Assembly: GCA_048213135.1 (NCBI GenBank)
Contig: PS015462.1
Coordinates: 1-47,931, forward strand
Length of the DNA stretch: 47,931 nt
Direction of reading: 5' to 3'
Source: Reclinomonas americana ATCC 50394
Taxonomy: Eukaryota; Jakobida; Jakobea; Jakobida
The notes beneath the pieces are model-generated. The model did not search any database. It saw nothing but the letters and a program-made list of their open reading frames with translations, and was not told the origin of the DNA. The position numbers were made by a program, and so were the translations under genes. Shown here piece after piece: positions 10,803 through 21,028 of the stretch; position 1 is the stretch's first letter, and each line of letters starts with the position of its first letter.

Positions 10803-13800
10803 TTACGTCGGTGGCACCTCGCAATGATCGCCACTCCAGCCGAGCTGGCATTCGCAGCTGCCGTCTGGACGGCACGTGCCACGGGCATTGCAGGTCTCCA
10901 CCGGTCGGCATGTGCAGTGAGCGCCGCCGACGCCCGGGTAGCATTGGCAAGTGTTAGTCGCCAGATTGCACGTGCCGTTGTACAGTGTGGGCCAGTCGGG
11001 CAGGAATGGCGCACGGCAGTCCAGGTCTGCGCAAGAATTCAAGTGCACTTAGTATGACAAGCATCGCGCGTAAGGACAGAGAGAGAGAGAGAGAGTAAAC
11101 GTGTGCTCACCACTGGCGCAGAGGTAGGGGTTCGGGAACGGAACCGGTGGTGGCGGTGGCGGCGGTGGCGGGGGAACCGTCTGCGGATCACGCACGTTGC
11201 AGCTCGGACCAGTCCAGCCCAAGTGGCAGCGGCATGTGGCATCGCTGTTGCACTGGCCATTGCCGGAGCACGTCTCCACCGGTCGGCACTCGCAGTTCTT
11301 GCCATTGATGCCCGGGTAGCACTGGCAGCGACCGGCCACGCACACGCCGCTGAACAGGAATGCATTCGGCACGGGGCTGTTGCACTCGGCATCTGTCGCA
11401 CACGGGCCACCACCCGGAATCGGTGGATTCGGTGGGCCACCGTACACATCGCAGCGCGCGCCACTCCACGACGCGAAGCACGAGCACGAGCCGTCGGTGT
11501 TGCACAGGCCATGGCCATTGCACGTCTCCAGCGGACGGCACGAGCAGTCGGGTCCACCAATGCCAGCAAAGCACTCGCAGCGATTGGTGTCCTTGTTGCA
11601 GAAGCCACTGTGAGGGGCGTTGCAGGCGAACGGATCCGAGGCGTCGCACATTGGCGGCACTGGGATGGTGTTCTGGCAGTTGTCGCCCGAGAACCCACTG
11701 TTGCACACACAGGCACCGCTTCCGTCCAATCGTCCGCGGTTCGAGCAGTTGCGCGTTGTGCATCCGTACGCCACCGACGCAAACTTGTACTGCGACGGGC
11801 ACGGATCTGAGCCCGTGTTGTTCGGGAAACGATCCAGGTTGCCACCGCTGGCCAGGAACTCGTAGCAGAACGACGTCGGCGGGTTCTGGTTGCACAGACC
11901 CTGGAAGTGTGCCGTCACGTCCTTGATGCATGTGGTGGTGTTGGTCAGCAAGCTGCTGCCCAGCGGCTTCGGGCATGTCGTGGCTGTGTGGAATTAACAT
12001 GAGCAAACTGATTCTTCTCAACTCTCTCCCTTTCAAAAACGCAACTGTCGGTGCGGCCCCAGTTGGCCGAAATGGCAAACACATACTGGCCAGCCGGGCA
12101 TGCCACCACAATTGTACCGTCACTCGTAGTTCCCGCATTGTTGTCGTCCTGGCAGCCAGTCTGTCGCTGGATCGGCACGCAGTCCGGACCAGTGAAGCCC
12201 GACTTGCAAGTGTTGCAACGTGGGCCAGTAAAGCCGTCAGCGCAGACGCAGTTGCCGTTGCCGTCGCACGTGCCGTGTCCATTGCACGTCGTGGCCGCGC
12301 TGCAACCCTTGTCGCACTTCGGGCCGTACATGCCGTTGATGCACTGACTGCAGTCAGAGCCGCCATACGGGTAGAAGCAGTTGCAGGTCGCGTCCGCATT
12401 GCATGTGCCCTGCCCGCTGCACGACTCCACCGGACGGCACTCGCAGAATGGTCCGTTGATGCCCGGTCGGCACCCGCACTTCTTCGTCACCGGATCGCAG
12501 ATGCCGTTGTTGAAGTCCGTGCAGCTGTTGATGTTGTTCGGGTTGCACATGTCGCACTTGTCGCCCACAACACCAGGCTTGCACGCGCAGCCGGTGCCCA
12601 GCACGCCCTCCGAGCACGACGTCGTGCCGTTGGACAAGCACTCGCTGCACAGGCCGGCACACTGCGGTCCGTACCGACCAGGAGCGCACTTGTCGCACAG
12701 CGGGCCAGTGAAGCCCTCCTTGCACTGGCAGCCCGTGCCAAACACACCCTCCGAGCATGTCGCCGTGCCGGCACCGTAGCAAGCGCTGCACTGGCTTGTG
12801 CATGTCGGACCAAACAGTCCCGGCAAGCACGTGCTGCACGACTTGCTGGCATCGAAGCCAGTCGTGCACACGCACGATCCGTCGGTCTGCGCCACACCCT
12901 TGCCGCTACACGTCACCGCGTCCGTGTACTGGCAAGCCGAGCCAGTCGAGCCTGGCTTGCACACGCAGCCGGCACCTGAGCGACCCGGCACGCACTCCAC
13001 CGTGTTGGCCACCACGCAAGCAGCGCACCGGCCACTGCAATCAGCACCAAACGCCTGCGCAATGCACTGATCGCACAGCGTGCCGGTGAAACCGCTCTTG
13101 CACACGCAGCCGAGACCAGTGATGCCCTCGCTGCACGTCTGAGTGCCGCCGACATCGCACTGCGAGCAGAGGCCGGCGCAAGCAGGTCCGTACCGGCCCG
13201 TCTGGCAGTTGGCGCAGTTGGGCGACTGGAAGCCAGAGTTGCACAGGCACTGCGCATCCGACTGGCACACTCCGTAGCCGCTGCATGTGCCGGCGTTGGT
13301 GCACTGGCACAGCGGGCCGTTGGTGCCGGCCGGGCACGAGCACTTGCCGTCGCCCAGCGCACCCTGGTTGCACGTGCCACCATTCTGGCACAGCGGGCAC
13401 ACACCCGAGCAGTCGGCACCGAAAAAGCCGGCCGGGCATGTGCACTTGCCGTCGCCCAGAGAGCCCTGGTTGCATGTGCCACCGTTGAGGCAGGTAGGGC
13501 ACACGCCCGAGCAGTCGGCGCCATAGAAACCGGCAGGGCAAGTGCACTTGCCGTCGCCCGAGGCGCCATCAGCGCACGTGCCACCATTCTTGCAGTTGCA
13601 CGTGCCGAGGCAAGCCGCGCCGTAAAAGCCCGGCTGGCAGAAGCACAGGTTGCCACCGGCCACTGTGCCGTTCGGGTTGCACGTGCCGGCTGGCTGGCCG
13701 TTCGGGAGCACCGTCTGCACGTTGCTGAAAGAGGGGAAGGGGAGAGCAATGAGGACGAGGACAAAGGGAGACACCGATTAAGGTGAGCCTCACCAGTCAG

Positions 13801-14520
13801 TGGCCTGGTTGCACTCGCAGGCGGCTCCCATGAAGCCCGCCACGCAGCTGCACGTGAAGTCGACCGTCAAGTACTTGTACACGGTCGGGCACGGCTCGTT
13901 GAGCGCGCCATTGGCGCTCTGGCCCACGCGGTTGAGCGGGCCATCATCCGCCACACTGACGGCGCACGACGCTTGCCCAGCGCACGCCGCCGCCACAAAG
14001 CTCGTCACATCCACATCCGACGGAGCGCACGTTTGCGAGTCGACGCGCGTGTTGCCAAACATCGACGAGATCGGGCACGTGGAGGTCACTGACACACACA
14101 AACAAGCGAGGTCAGCCACCAACAAAGGGTCGTCCTGGCTTCTCTCATGGCCGCGGAAAAACTTCTCACCAATGCTTCGACCCCAGGAAGCCGAGTTGAT
14201 CGCCACCGGCATGGCGTTACCGAGTGGCCGCACCTGACCTCCGCACGTGATTGTCGCCTGCACATTAGTATCGCTCACAGATGCTGTGTGTGTGTACACG
14301 GTCAGTGGTGTGGCGATGCAGTGCCGCGCACAGAAAGCAATCGCTGCACTCAACTCTGTCCGCACTTGACCGTTCTCCCTGTGCAGAGAGCGTTGTTGTG
14401 AGCGATCGCGACGAAGGGCAAAACAACGAGAAGAAAAATGTCGCAACTTGCATCCACAGAGGAGCACGACACAAAGAGCACCAGCAACAACACCAACAAC
14501 ACCGACGCAAGACGGACCAT
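10803..14520 (-). CDS. Secreted protein with two SUEL-type galactose-binding lectin domains and a large EGF array
   Basis: ATG 14520 begins a clear signal peptide (MVRLASVLLVLLLVLFVSC, then SSVDA). Exon 1 ends at 14448 with a GTTGCG donor (intron 14284-14447). The first SUEL/Gal-lectin domain follows: ITCGGQVRPLGNAMPV, CPISSMFGNTRVDSQTC, then PCPTVYKYLTVDFTC. About 18-20 EGF-like units follow (for example GFYGADCSGVCPTCLNGGTC, GFTGPLCDKCAPGRYGPQC). A second SUEL-like domain is split by intron 11984-12045 (VVACPAGQYVFAISANWGR ... DPCPSQYKFASVAYGC). A further EGF block (RPVETCSGNGQCNSDATC and similar) ends in GDHCEVPPT and a stop at 10803. No membrane segment is seen, so it is probably an extracellular matrix or adhesion glycoprotein that binds carbohydrate. 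It is convergent with the C2/WW gene (231 bp between stops). Confidence 0.85.
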
Positions 14521-14728
14521 TATCGTTGACTCTCCGATAAACGTAAGAGAGTGCAACTATAGGTAAAGAAAAGGAGAAGAAAGAGGACGAAAGAGGAGAC
14601 TTTGTTGTTGAGTCGGTCGGTGTCCAGGGTTCCTGTGCGTACAGGCACACGGGCGAATATCGGGATAAGCAGGCACTCGGGCCACACGCGCTGCTTGAGA
14701 CATCGTATCGGAAAAATAAGGGCGGACA
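14521..14728. promoter_or_regulatory. Compact bidirectional promoter between lectin/EGF and RIIAD1-like genes
   Basis: Only about 208 bp separate the start codon of the minus-strand lectin/EGF gene (14520) from the first ATG of the plus-strand RIIa gene (14729). No gene fits inside, so transcription initiation for both must lie here or within 5' UTRs. No TATA box or known operator is evident. Confidence 0.55.
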
Positions 14729-15151
14729 ATGAGACAGATTGGTTGGAGCGTGATGAGTCATCGGCGGTTGGAGATGAGCGGCGAGGAAGTGTCGGCCACG
14801 TCGCTCTCTATTGGCGAGCAACAGCAGTTGAATGCGCAGAAGGTGTGTACGTGTGTGAGAGAGAGAGAGAGTGGAGAGCGAGAGTCTGACTCATTGTTGC
14901 AGATTGCGTTTCGTATTGCGAATGAGCGGTATATGCGCGCGCATCCTGAGCTGCGGAGAATGATCTCAGCAGTTGCGTGCGCGCTCTTTGAGTGAGTGAG
15001 TGTGTGAGTGAGTGGGCGCGCTCAATTTTTCGTCGCTTTGCAGTTTGTGCAAGAGTGTTTGCATGAGAAGCCCGACGATGTGTGTTCGCTGGCGGTGGCC
15101 TTCTTCACGCATCCGAACTTGAAGGGGCGTATTGAGGATGTGCATGAGTGA
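14729..15151 (+). CDS. RIIAD1: RIIa-domain protein (RIIAD1-like)
   Basis: Three exons. The first ends in QQQLNAQK, exon 2 reads IAFRIANERYMRAHPELRRM then ISA, and exon 3 reads FVQECLHEKPDDVCSLAVAF then FTHPNLKGRI; the stop is at 15149-15151. Spacing and sequence match the RIIa dimerisation/docking fold of RIIAD1 (IANEKYLRTH...WLIS...FLKRPDN...FAADYFTDP in animals). That fold docks amphipathic AKAP-type helices and is common in ciliary and flagellar proteins. Possible starts are ATG 14729, 14753 and 14774; the last gives the most compact N-terminus (MSGEEVSATSLS). The intron at 14972-15043 uses a GTTGCG donor and keeps frame. The link to a flagellum is inference from the family. Confidence 0.85.
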
Positions 15152-16371
15152 ATGTCTGTGTGTGTGTGTGGAAGGTGGCAGATGGAGGGGGAAGAACGGA
15201 GTTGCGGTGAGCGGGAGAAGGAGAAGGAACAGGCTGGAGGCGTTCACTCGGGGAGTGGAAGGGATTTTTGCTGAGGAAGCTTGTTGTCGGAGCTGAGCGT
15301 TTGCTTGTTTGCGCGCACGAGGAAGACTGGTGAGGATTCGAAAAGGCAGAGCTTACCGCTGTGCCTTTGCTTGCTCATGGCGATGGCGTGGAGAAAGGCT
15401 GCAACACTGCGTCGCTGAGAAGCCTTATGTCACGAGGAAGAGCTTACTCACGGCGATGGAGTGCAGGGGAGCCGCAACACTGCGTCGCTGTTTGGAAGCT
15501 TTATGTCGCGGAGGTTGAGCATCCTCGCTGTGCATTCGCTTGTTCACGGCGATGGCGTTTGAAGGGAGCCGCAGCACCTCGTCGCTCTGTTCACGTGGGC
15601 GGAGCCTCCTGTCGTGGAGGCGCGAAGAGAGGTGAAGGGGAGTTATAACTTCACGTCGCTGTTTGGAAGCTTTATGTCGCGAGTCAGAGCTTTTGCGCTG
15701 TGCCTTTGTGGAATGCTTTGACACTGTTTCGAAGTCGCTGTGCGCGACAGTCTTCAGTCGCGGATCCACAGCATCTACTCTGTCGTTGCTTGCGTTGATG
15801 TCGAGAGGAGTTCCACACCATTTCGTTCTCGATCCTCCGCTGTGCTTCTATGGCTCTCTACGGTTCACGAAGCAGACTTATCAGCCAGTACTCATCGTCG
15901 GCAAGGGATTTGTGGACATTTGTCGCATTATTGGAATGTGGTGAATGAAGTGTTTTGTTTTTGTTGTGTCTTCTCTATCTCTCGGCACTGGAGACGGCGG
16001 TCTGCTGTGCGGGCGTCGGCTTTGTCAGCGCAAAAGTCACACAAATTCGCAACGATCGTCGAAATAGAGTCCATGACACTTGCACAGCCTCAACGCGCTT
16101 ATGTTGTACACACATACCTCGTACTGCCGGCGTAATGTCGAGAGGGTCGCGGACGCGATATTGTCGCATTTGCGATCGGAGTTCTCGGCCCCGCGCGCTG
16201 CAGTCAAATCGCGCTCCCCTCGCACACTCTCGCCACGATTGCCCACGCATACAAGTAAAACAACAACAACAACACCAGCAGCAGCAACAGCAAGCACAGT
16301 GAAAAAACCGACTTCACGACGTCCCACTTCTCGCACCCACCCACCAACACTCACACACTCATTGTCGTCGC
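15152..16371. other. Intergenic region, 1.2 kb, no supported gene
   Basis: Open frames here are short, carry no recognisable domain and are inconsistent with the codon bias of neighbours. The left third contains a degenerate tandem repeat (separate entry). The right part (about 16220-16371) is rich in CA, CAA and CCA and is probably promoter or 5' UTR of the transporter gene. Confidence 0.6.
15349..15710 (+). repeat. Degenerate intergenic tandem repeat, units of about 77-130 bp
   Basis: Three to four imperfect units share an ordered set of words: GAGCTTAC or GAGCATCC, CGCTGTGC(C/A)TT, CACGGCGATGG, GCCGCA(A/G)CAC, TGCGTCGCTG, TTTGGAAGCTTTATGTCGCG. Units begin at about 15349, 15440 and 15517, and a partial copy is at about 15650-15710. 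The lengths differ (91, 77 and about 130 bp), so units have gained or lost segments. There is no shared reading frame, which argues against coding. Confidence 0.7.
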
Positions 16372-17641
16372 ATGTCACAACGAGGCTCATTACTGCCTCC
16401 GCCACTGGGAGGCACCACTGTCCCACCTTCTGCAGTGGCCACTCTCACCGACCAGAAGGCAGCCACAATGCAACAGAGTAGGCACTCGCTGAAGAGCGCA
16501 ATCACACAGGCGAGTGTAAGAAGGGCGCCGCCACTGTCACTGGCGACGAAACTCCTCAACTTTTTTGGATACATGTTACGCGCGAAAGAGAAAGAGAAAG
16601 AGAGTGTGTGTGTGAGAGAGAGAGACTCATTGAGGTGTGTCTGCAGATCGTTTTTGATTCTGCTGGGCATGGTGTACATTCTCATCAAGGTGTGTGTCTG
16701 TCACGCACATACTCACACACACACACACTTGCCTGCGCATGCTCTCTGACACGCATTTTCCATTGCAGCTGTTGGCCCGATGGTTCCCTCCGGTACGCGA
16801 GCTTTGCACTCTGCCGCACACACACGCACATACACACATACATACAACACACACTCGCACACACTCACTCACTCACTCATCCACACAGATTTGCATGGCT
16901 TCTGTGCGACTGCTCAGTGGCGGTCTCATATTGCTGTTCTTCTTGCTCGGCTACTCGTTGTTTGTGCCCTCATTTCGACCCAAGTTCAGTCTTGCCCCCC
17001 GCCAACCGCTGTTTGTGTGTGTGTTGCTCTTCTGACGCTGTCTTGGCGTGTGCGCGGAACGCAGGCTACGCTTGGCGCTGTTCACGGTCAGCGGCTTATG
17101 GAGAGTCATGTTCTTGGCGGTCACCAATTCCCTCATTCCGAGTATCATTATCATGGAGGCGGAGGTTTGGGTGTCTGTCATCTGTGGTTGGCTGGCTGCT
17201 GCGTGTCTGACCACTCCTTCGTTGTTGTTGCTGCAGTCGGCGGGAATCAATGCAGGCAGCGCGGCCATTTTCATGTCCACGGCACCGCGTTGCGTGCACT
17301 CCTGTTCTCGTTCCTCTGCTGCGCGCGCTCTCTCTCTCTCTCTCAACCAGCAGGCTGGCACAGTGTTCGCCATGGTTCTGGCCCACTTTTTCGTCGGACC
17401 CACGGAGCGGTTGGTGTTCAGACGCGCGCCTCCTCCCCGTGTCCTGTAGTTCTCACGCTCCGTGTGACAGTTACTCGTTGAAGAAGTTGCTGGCGTCGCT
17501 GGCGGCCTTCACGGGCGTGGTGCTTGTGATCCTCGATGACTTGGCCAACACGTCGGACGGCACGGGTGCCCCTGTTTATTACTACCCGCTGCTGCTCGTG
17601 TCGTCGTTCATGTATGGCATTGCACCGGGTGAGCCGTGGTC
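16372..17641 (+). CDS. EamA/DMT-superfamily membrane transporter (SLC35F-like), 3' end in a gap
   Basis: From ATG 16372 (MSQRGSLLPPPLGG) a hydrophilic N-terminus leads into hydrophobic exons. These are FLILLGMVYILIK; LLARWFPP; ICMASVRLLSGGLILLFFLL then GYSLFVPSF; LFTVSGLWRVMFLAV; AGINAGSAAIFMSTAP joined by a GTTGCG intron (17289-17363) to LFAMVLAHFFVGPTERL; KKLLASLAAFTGVVLVI; and YYYPLLLVSSFMYGIA. The succession of short helices and the STAP-LFAMVLAHFF...KKLLASLAAFTGVV segment match one EamA repeat. Substrates in this family range from nucleotide sugars to small metabolites, and nothing here picks one. The C-terminal half is lost in gap 17642-18265. The exon 1/2 junction (about 16555-16650) is unresolved because that region is an (AG)/(GT) simple repeat. 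Confidence 0.75.
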
Positions 17642-18265
17642 NNNNNNNNNNNNNNNNNNNNNNNNNNNNNNNNNNNNNNNNNNNNNNNNNNNNNNNNNNN
17701 NNNNNNNNNNNNNNNNNNNNNNNNNNNNNNNNNNNNNNNNNNNNNNNNNNNNNNNNNNNNNNNNNNNNNNNNNNNNNNNNNNNNNNNNNNNNNNNNNNNN
17801 NNNNNNNNNNNNNNNNNNNNNNNNNNNNNNNNNNNNNNNNNNNNNNNNNNNNNNNNNNNNNNNNNNNNNNNNNNNNNNNNNNNNNNNNNNNNNNNNNNNN
17901 NNNNNNNNNNNNNNNNNNNNNNNNNNNNNNNNNNNNNNNNNNNNNNNNNNNNNNNNNNNNNNNNNNNNNNNNNNNNNNNNNNNNNNNNNNNNNNNNNNNN
18001 NNNNNNNNNNNNNNNNNNNNNNNNNNNNNNNNNNNNNNNNNNNNNNNNNNNNNNNNNNNNNNNNNNNNNNNNNNNNNNNNNNNNNNNNNNNNNNNNNNNN
18101 NNNNNNNNNNNNNNNNNNNNNNNNNNNNNNNNNNNNNNNNNNNNNNNNNNNNNNNNNNNNNNNNNNNNNNNNNNNNNNNNNNNNNNNNNNNNNNNNNNNN
18201 NNNNNNNNNNNNNNNNNNNNNNNNNNNNNNNNNNNNNNNNNNNNNNNNNNNNNNNNNNNNNNNNN
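17642..18265. other. Assembly gap (624 N) holding the 3' ends of two convergent genes
   Basis: The transporter gene runs rightward into this gap and HOP2 runs leftward into it. Both stop codons and the convergent intergenic spacer must be inside, or the gap is longer than drawn. Confidence 0.95.
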
Positions 18266-20201
18266 TCCGCCACTCGCGCTGCAAGCACCATCGACAGTGT
18301 CAACTCACCACCACCACCATCAACAACAGCTATTTCGCCGGCAACAGCCACGCAACTCGGTACTTTTCGTACATCTTCACCGCCTTTTCTCGATCCTCGG
18401 CCGACACCAGCACGGCGCCATTGCTCAGCAGCGCCAGCTTCTCCGACAGGCGAACATTCTGTGGCGCACCATCCTCAACAAAAAAACCAACCCCACGCGC
18501 TCTATGCAACACCACCCATCCACCCCCTCACCTCCTGCTCCATTTGCGTCAACTGCTTGTCCAGCTCGGCCTCGGTTGGCTCCGACTCCAGGCGCTTCAC
18601 GTCGTTGGCGAGTGCATTGCGCTCGGCGGTGACGGCTTCATCCTGCGCCTTGGCGTCCTCGATCTTGGCGTCGAGTTCGGCGAGTTCGGCCTCGTTGAGA
18701 ACCGGGAACTGATCCTGGTCGGCAAAGTAGATGCGCTGCTTGCCGGACCCGTCCTTGGCTCCGATCTTGTTGGCGGTGGCCATCGCCTCCAGCACCTTGG
18801 TCAGCAGCGGCTTCTTCACCGCGCCTTTTTGGGCGTCGAGAATGTGCTGCACGCTGAATGGCCGATTCAACTCGCGCAAGTAGTCCAGCAGCAGCTTCTC
18901 CACTGCGCCCGCACGTCAGCTCAATGAACGAGACAGATGCCACAGACTCATTAACGCACCCTCCTTCTCGTTGGTGATCGCCTTGACCTTCTCCTCCTTC
19001 TTGCCACCCGAGGCCTTCTTGCCACTAGCCGGTGCCTTCTTGCCGCCCGTCGCAGACGTCGCAGTGGAGGCGGCTGTGCGAAGCTTGTCACACAACAGAA
19101 GAGATATATAGAGAGAGAGAGATGCTACTCACCAGCTGCCTTGCCTCCAGTCGCCTTCTTGGCCGCCGGCTCTGCGTTGACAAAAAAAAAAGAGTGAACT
19201 CATTGTCTGTGGTGGCTGATGAAGAAGAAGAAGCACGCAACTCTTTTCCTCGTCGCCACCAGCATCGGCGGCCTTGCCTGCAACACGAAATGGAGTGAGT
19301 GGAGGCACCAAGAGAGCGTGCATCACAAACCACCGCCACACCCTTCTTGGCCGCCGGAGCCTTCTTCGCTGCCGGGGCCTTCTTCGCGGCCTTGCCCTGC
19401 TTCGCCTTCTTCTTCTTCTTGCCTCCACCGTCGGAATCCGAATCGTTAAAGTCGTCGTCCTCATCCTCCTCGTCCTCCTCCTCCTCGGACTCGTTATCCG
19501 CGGCAAAATCATTGTCGCTGTCGCCGCCCTCATCGTCCGACTCCACCTTGCGCTTGGCAGGCGCAGCAGCAGCAGCACGACCACTGCTCGCCACCGCCTC
19601 CGCATCGTCAACCGCCATGGCCGCCGCCGTATCCTCCTCCACAGAGCGCTCCGTGGTCGCTGATTGCGGAGTGCCTGTGCACCCCAGTCGGTCAGCACAT
19701 GCACACACGCATTCTCTTTCTCTCTCTCTCTCTCGTGCACGCACCAGTCACTGAGGGTGGTGTGCTTCCACTGGCCTCGTCGCTCTTCACAGCCTTCTTG
19801 CCGCGCTTGCCAGGCGATGCTGCGCCCTTCTTGGCACTCGGCGCCTTCTTGGCCGACTTGCCCGCCTTCTTCTTCGGTGTCACCTCGGTGGCTTTCAGTG
19901 AGGCGAGCGCCTCGGCGTCGCGCTCACGCACTCCAGGGCTCTCGCGATCAGAGTTGGGTTCTGTGTGTGAGAGAGAGAGCGTGTGTGTAAGTGGAAGCTT
20001 GGCGACATGTCGCGTGCACAGCGAGAGAGAGAGAGAGAGAGATGTGTATGTGCGTGTGTGTGTCTCTCTCTCTCTCTCTTTGTGTGTGAGTGTGTGCGCA
20101 CCAAAGTCGCTTCCATCAGACTCGTCTTCGTCTGAGCTGAACAGCTCTTTCATGTCAAAGTCACTGTCGTCATCGTCGTCGTTGTCCTTCTTGCGGCCCA
20201 T
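18266..20201 (-). CDS. PSMC3IP: HOP2 (PSMC3IP/TBPIP) meiotic homologous-pairing protein with a long charged N-terminal extension, 3' partial
   Basis: The conserved core is LLLDYLRELNRPFSVQHILD, GAVKKPLLTKVLEAMATANK and KQRIYFADQDQFPVLNEAEL (about 18905-18680): the winged-helix of HOP2 followed by its coiled coil. After an intron, NVRLSEKLALLSNGAVLV and REKAVKMYEKYR (18459-18357) join across intron 18279-18356 to REWR at the gap edge, as expected for KYCKEWRKRKR in the family. HOP2 partners MND1 and helps DMC1/RAD51 strand invasion. Upstream, starting at ATG 20201 (MGRKKDNDDDDDSDFDMKEL), about 230 residues of alternating acidic (SDSD, EEEEDEED) and Lys/Ala-rich histone-H1-like sequence precede the core. 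Every junction in this extension is phase 1 and joins in frame. The extension is not part of known HOP2 proteins of about 220 aa. The final C-terminal region is in the gap. Confidence 0.88.
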
Positions 20202-21028
20202 GTTTCTTCAATGTCGCACGCACACACGAAAAGAGAGAGAGAGAGAGAGGAAAGGAGTGGGAAGAGAAGATGACACACACGAGGTGTTCACTGCGCGGTG
20301 ACAAAAGTGAAAAGTCTGGGGGTTTGCCCGCTGCGCGCGCCCCCGGGATGCTCGCGATGTCAATTTGTCTTGACCGAAAACTGATGCGCATGCAGTTGTC
20401 TGGAACGCGCGCTGCTGCCGCTGCTTCTGGTTGCACACTGTGGCTCTTGTACCTGCACACACTGTGCTCGAAAAGTGAACAAGCGGGTTCGAAATATTTC
20501 GCGCGCGAATTCAAAAATGCGCATGCGCGTGCGCGCGCGGGGTTTGCAATTTGCATAAATTCTATTTTCTTCATTGATTTTTCAACCCTCGCGAGAGCAC
20601 TCGCCACACACACTCAACTTTCTCACTCTGACACAGCTGCTGCTGATATACTCGTACATTTATTGGTGAGCTCGAGAGCATGTTCGAAGAGCGCAGTGCT
20701 GCTTCACAACACACACACAATCAGCATGTATACCGCAACACTCGAACATGATGATGATGCACAGCGACAGCATACACACCAGCGCACGCACCAGGACACG
20801 CAGGTGTCATGTCTCACTCACTGTGAACGGGGAGGAGCGAATAGTGGGGGGACGCACAGTTTTCGTCGCACATGTCGCGCACTTGTCATGCTCTCTCTCT
20901 CTGTCCACGTACGCGTGCACGTGTGCATGCCGCCTGTCGTGGGTCGCGACCGTCGCTGCGCCCCATTTTGCACGCCGTTTTGTCTCACATTCGTGTGATA
21001 CCACACGCAGCGCTTTCGACAACCAACC
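20202..21028. promoter_or_regulatory. Divergent 5' region between HOP2 and the EGF/propeller gene
   Basis: This is 827 bp between opposed start codons. It contains short (AG)n and CA-rich tracts, a CpG-rich patch near 20330-20345, alternating purine-pyrimidine sequence (GCATGCGCGTGCGCGCGCG, about 20520-20538, possible Z-DNA former) and an AT-rich patch (about 20550-20585). Open frames have no domain content. Promoter function is inferred from position only. Confidence 0.45.

Noticed and set aside
11930-12979. Plus-strand Ala/Arg/Val-rich frame of 349 codons
   Set aside because: It lies antisense to the EGF array of the lectin gene, where the minus strand has conserved cysteines.
15740-16135. 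Plus-strand frame of 131 codons in the intergenic region
   Set aside because: No domain, no host-like codon preference, and no splice context linking it to a neighbour.
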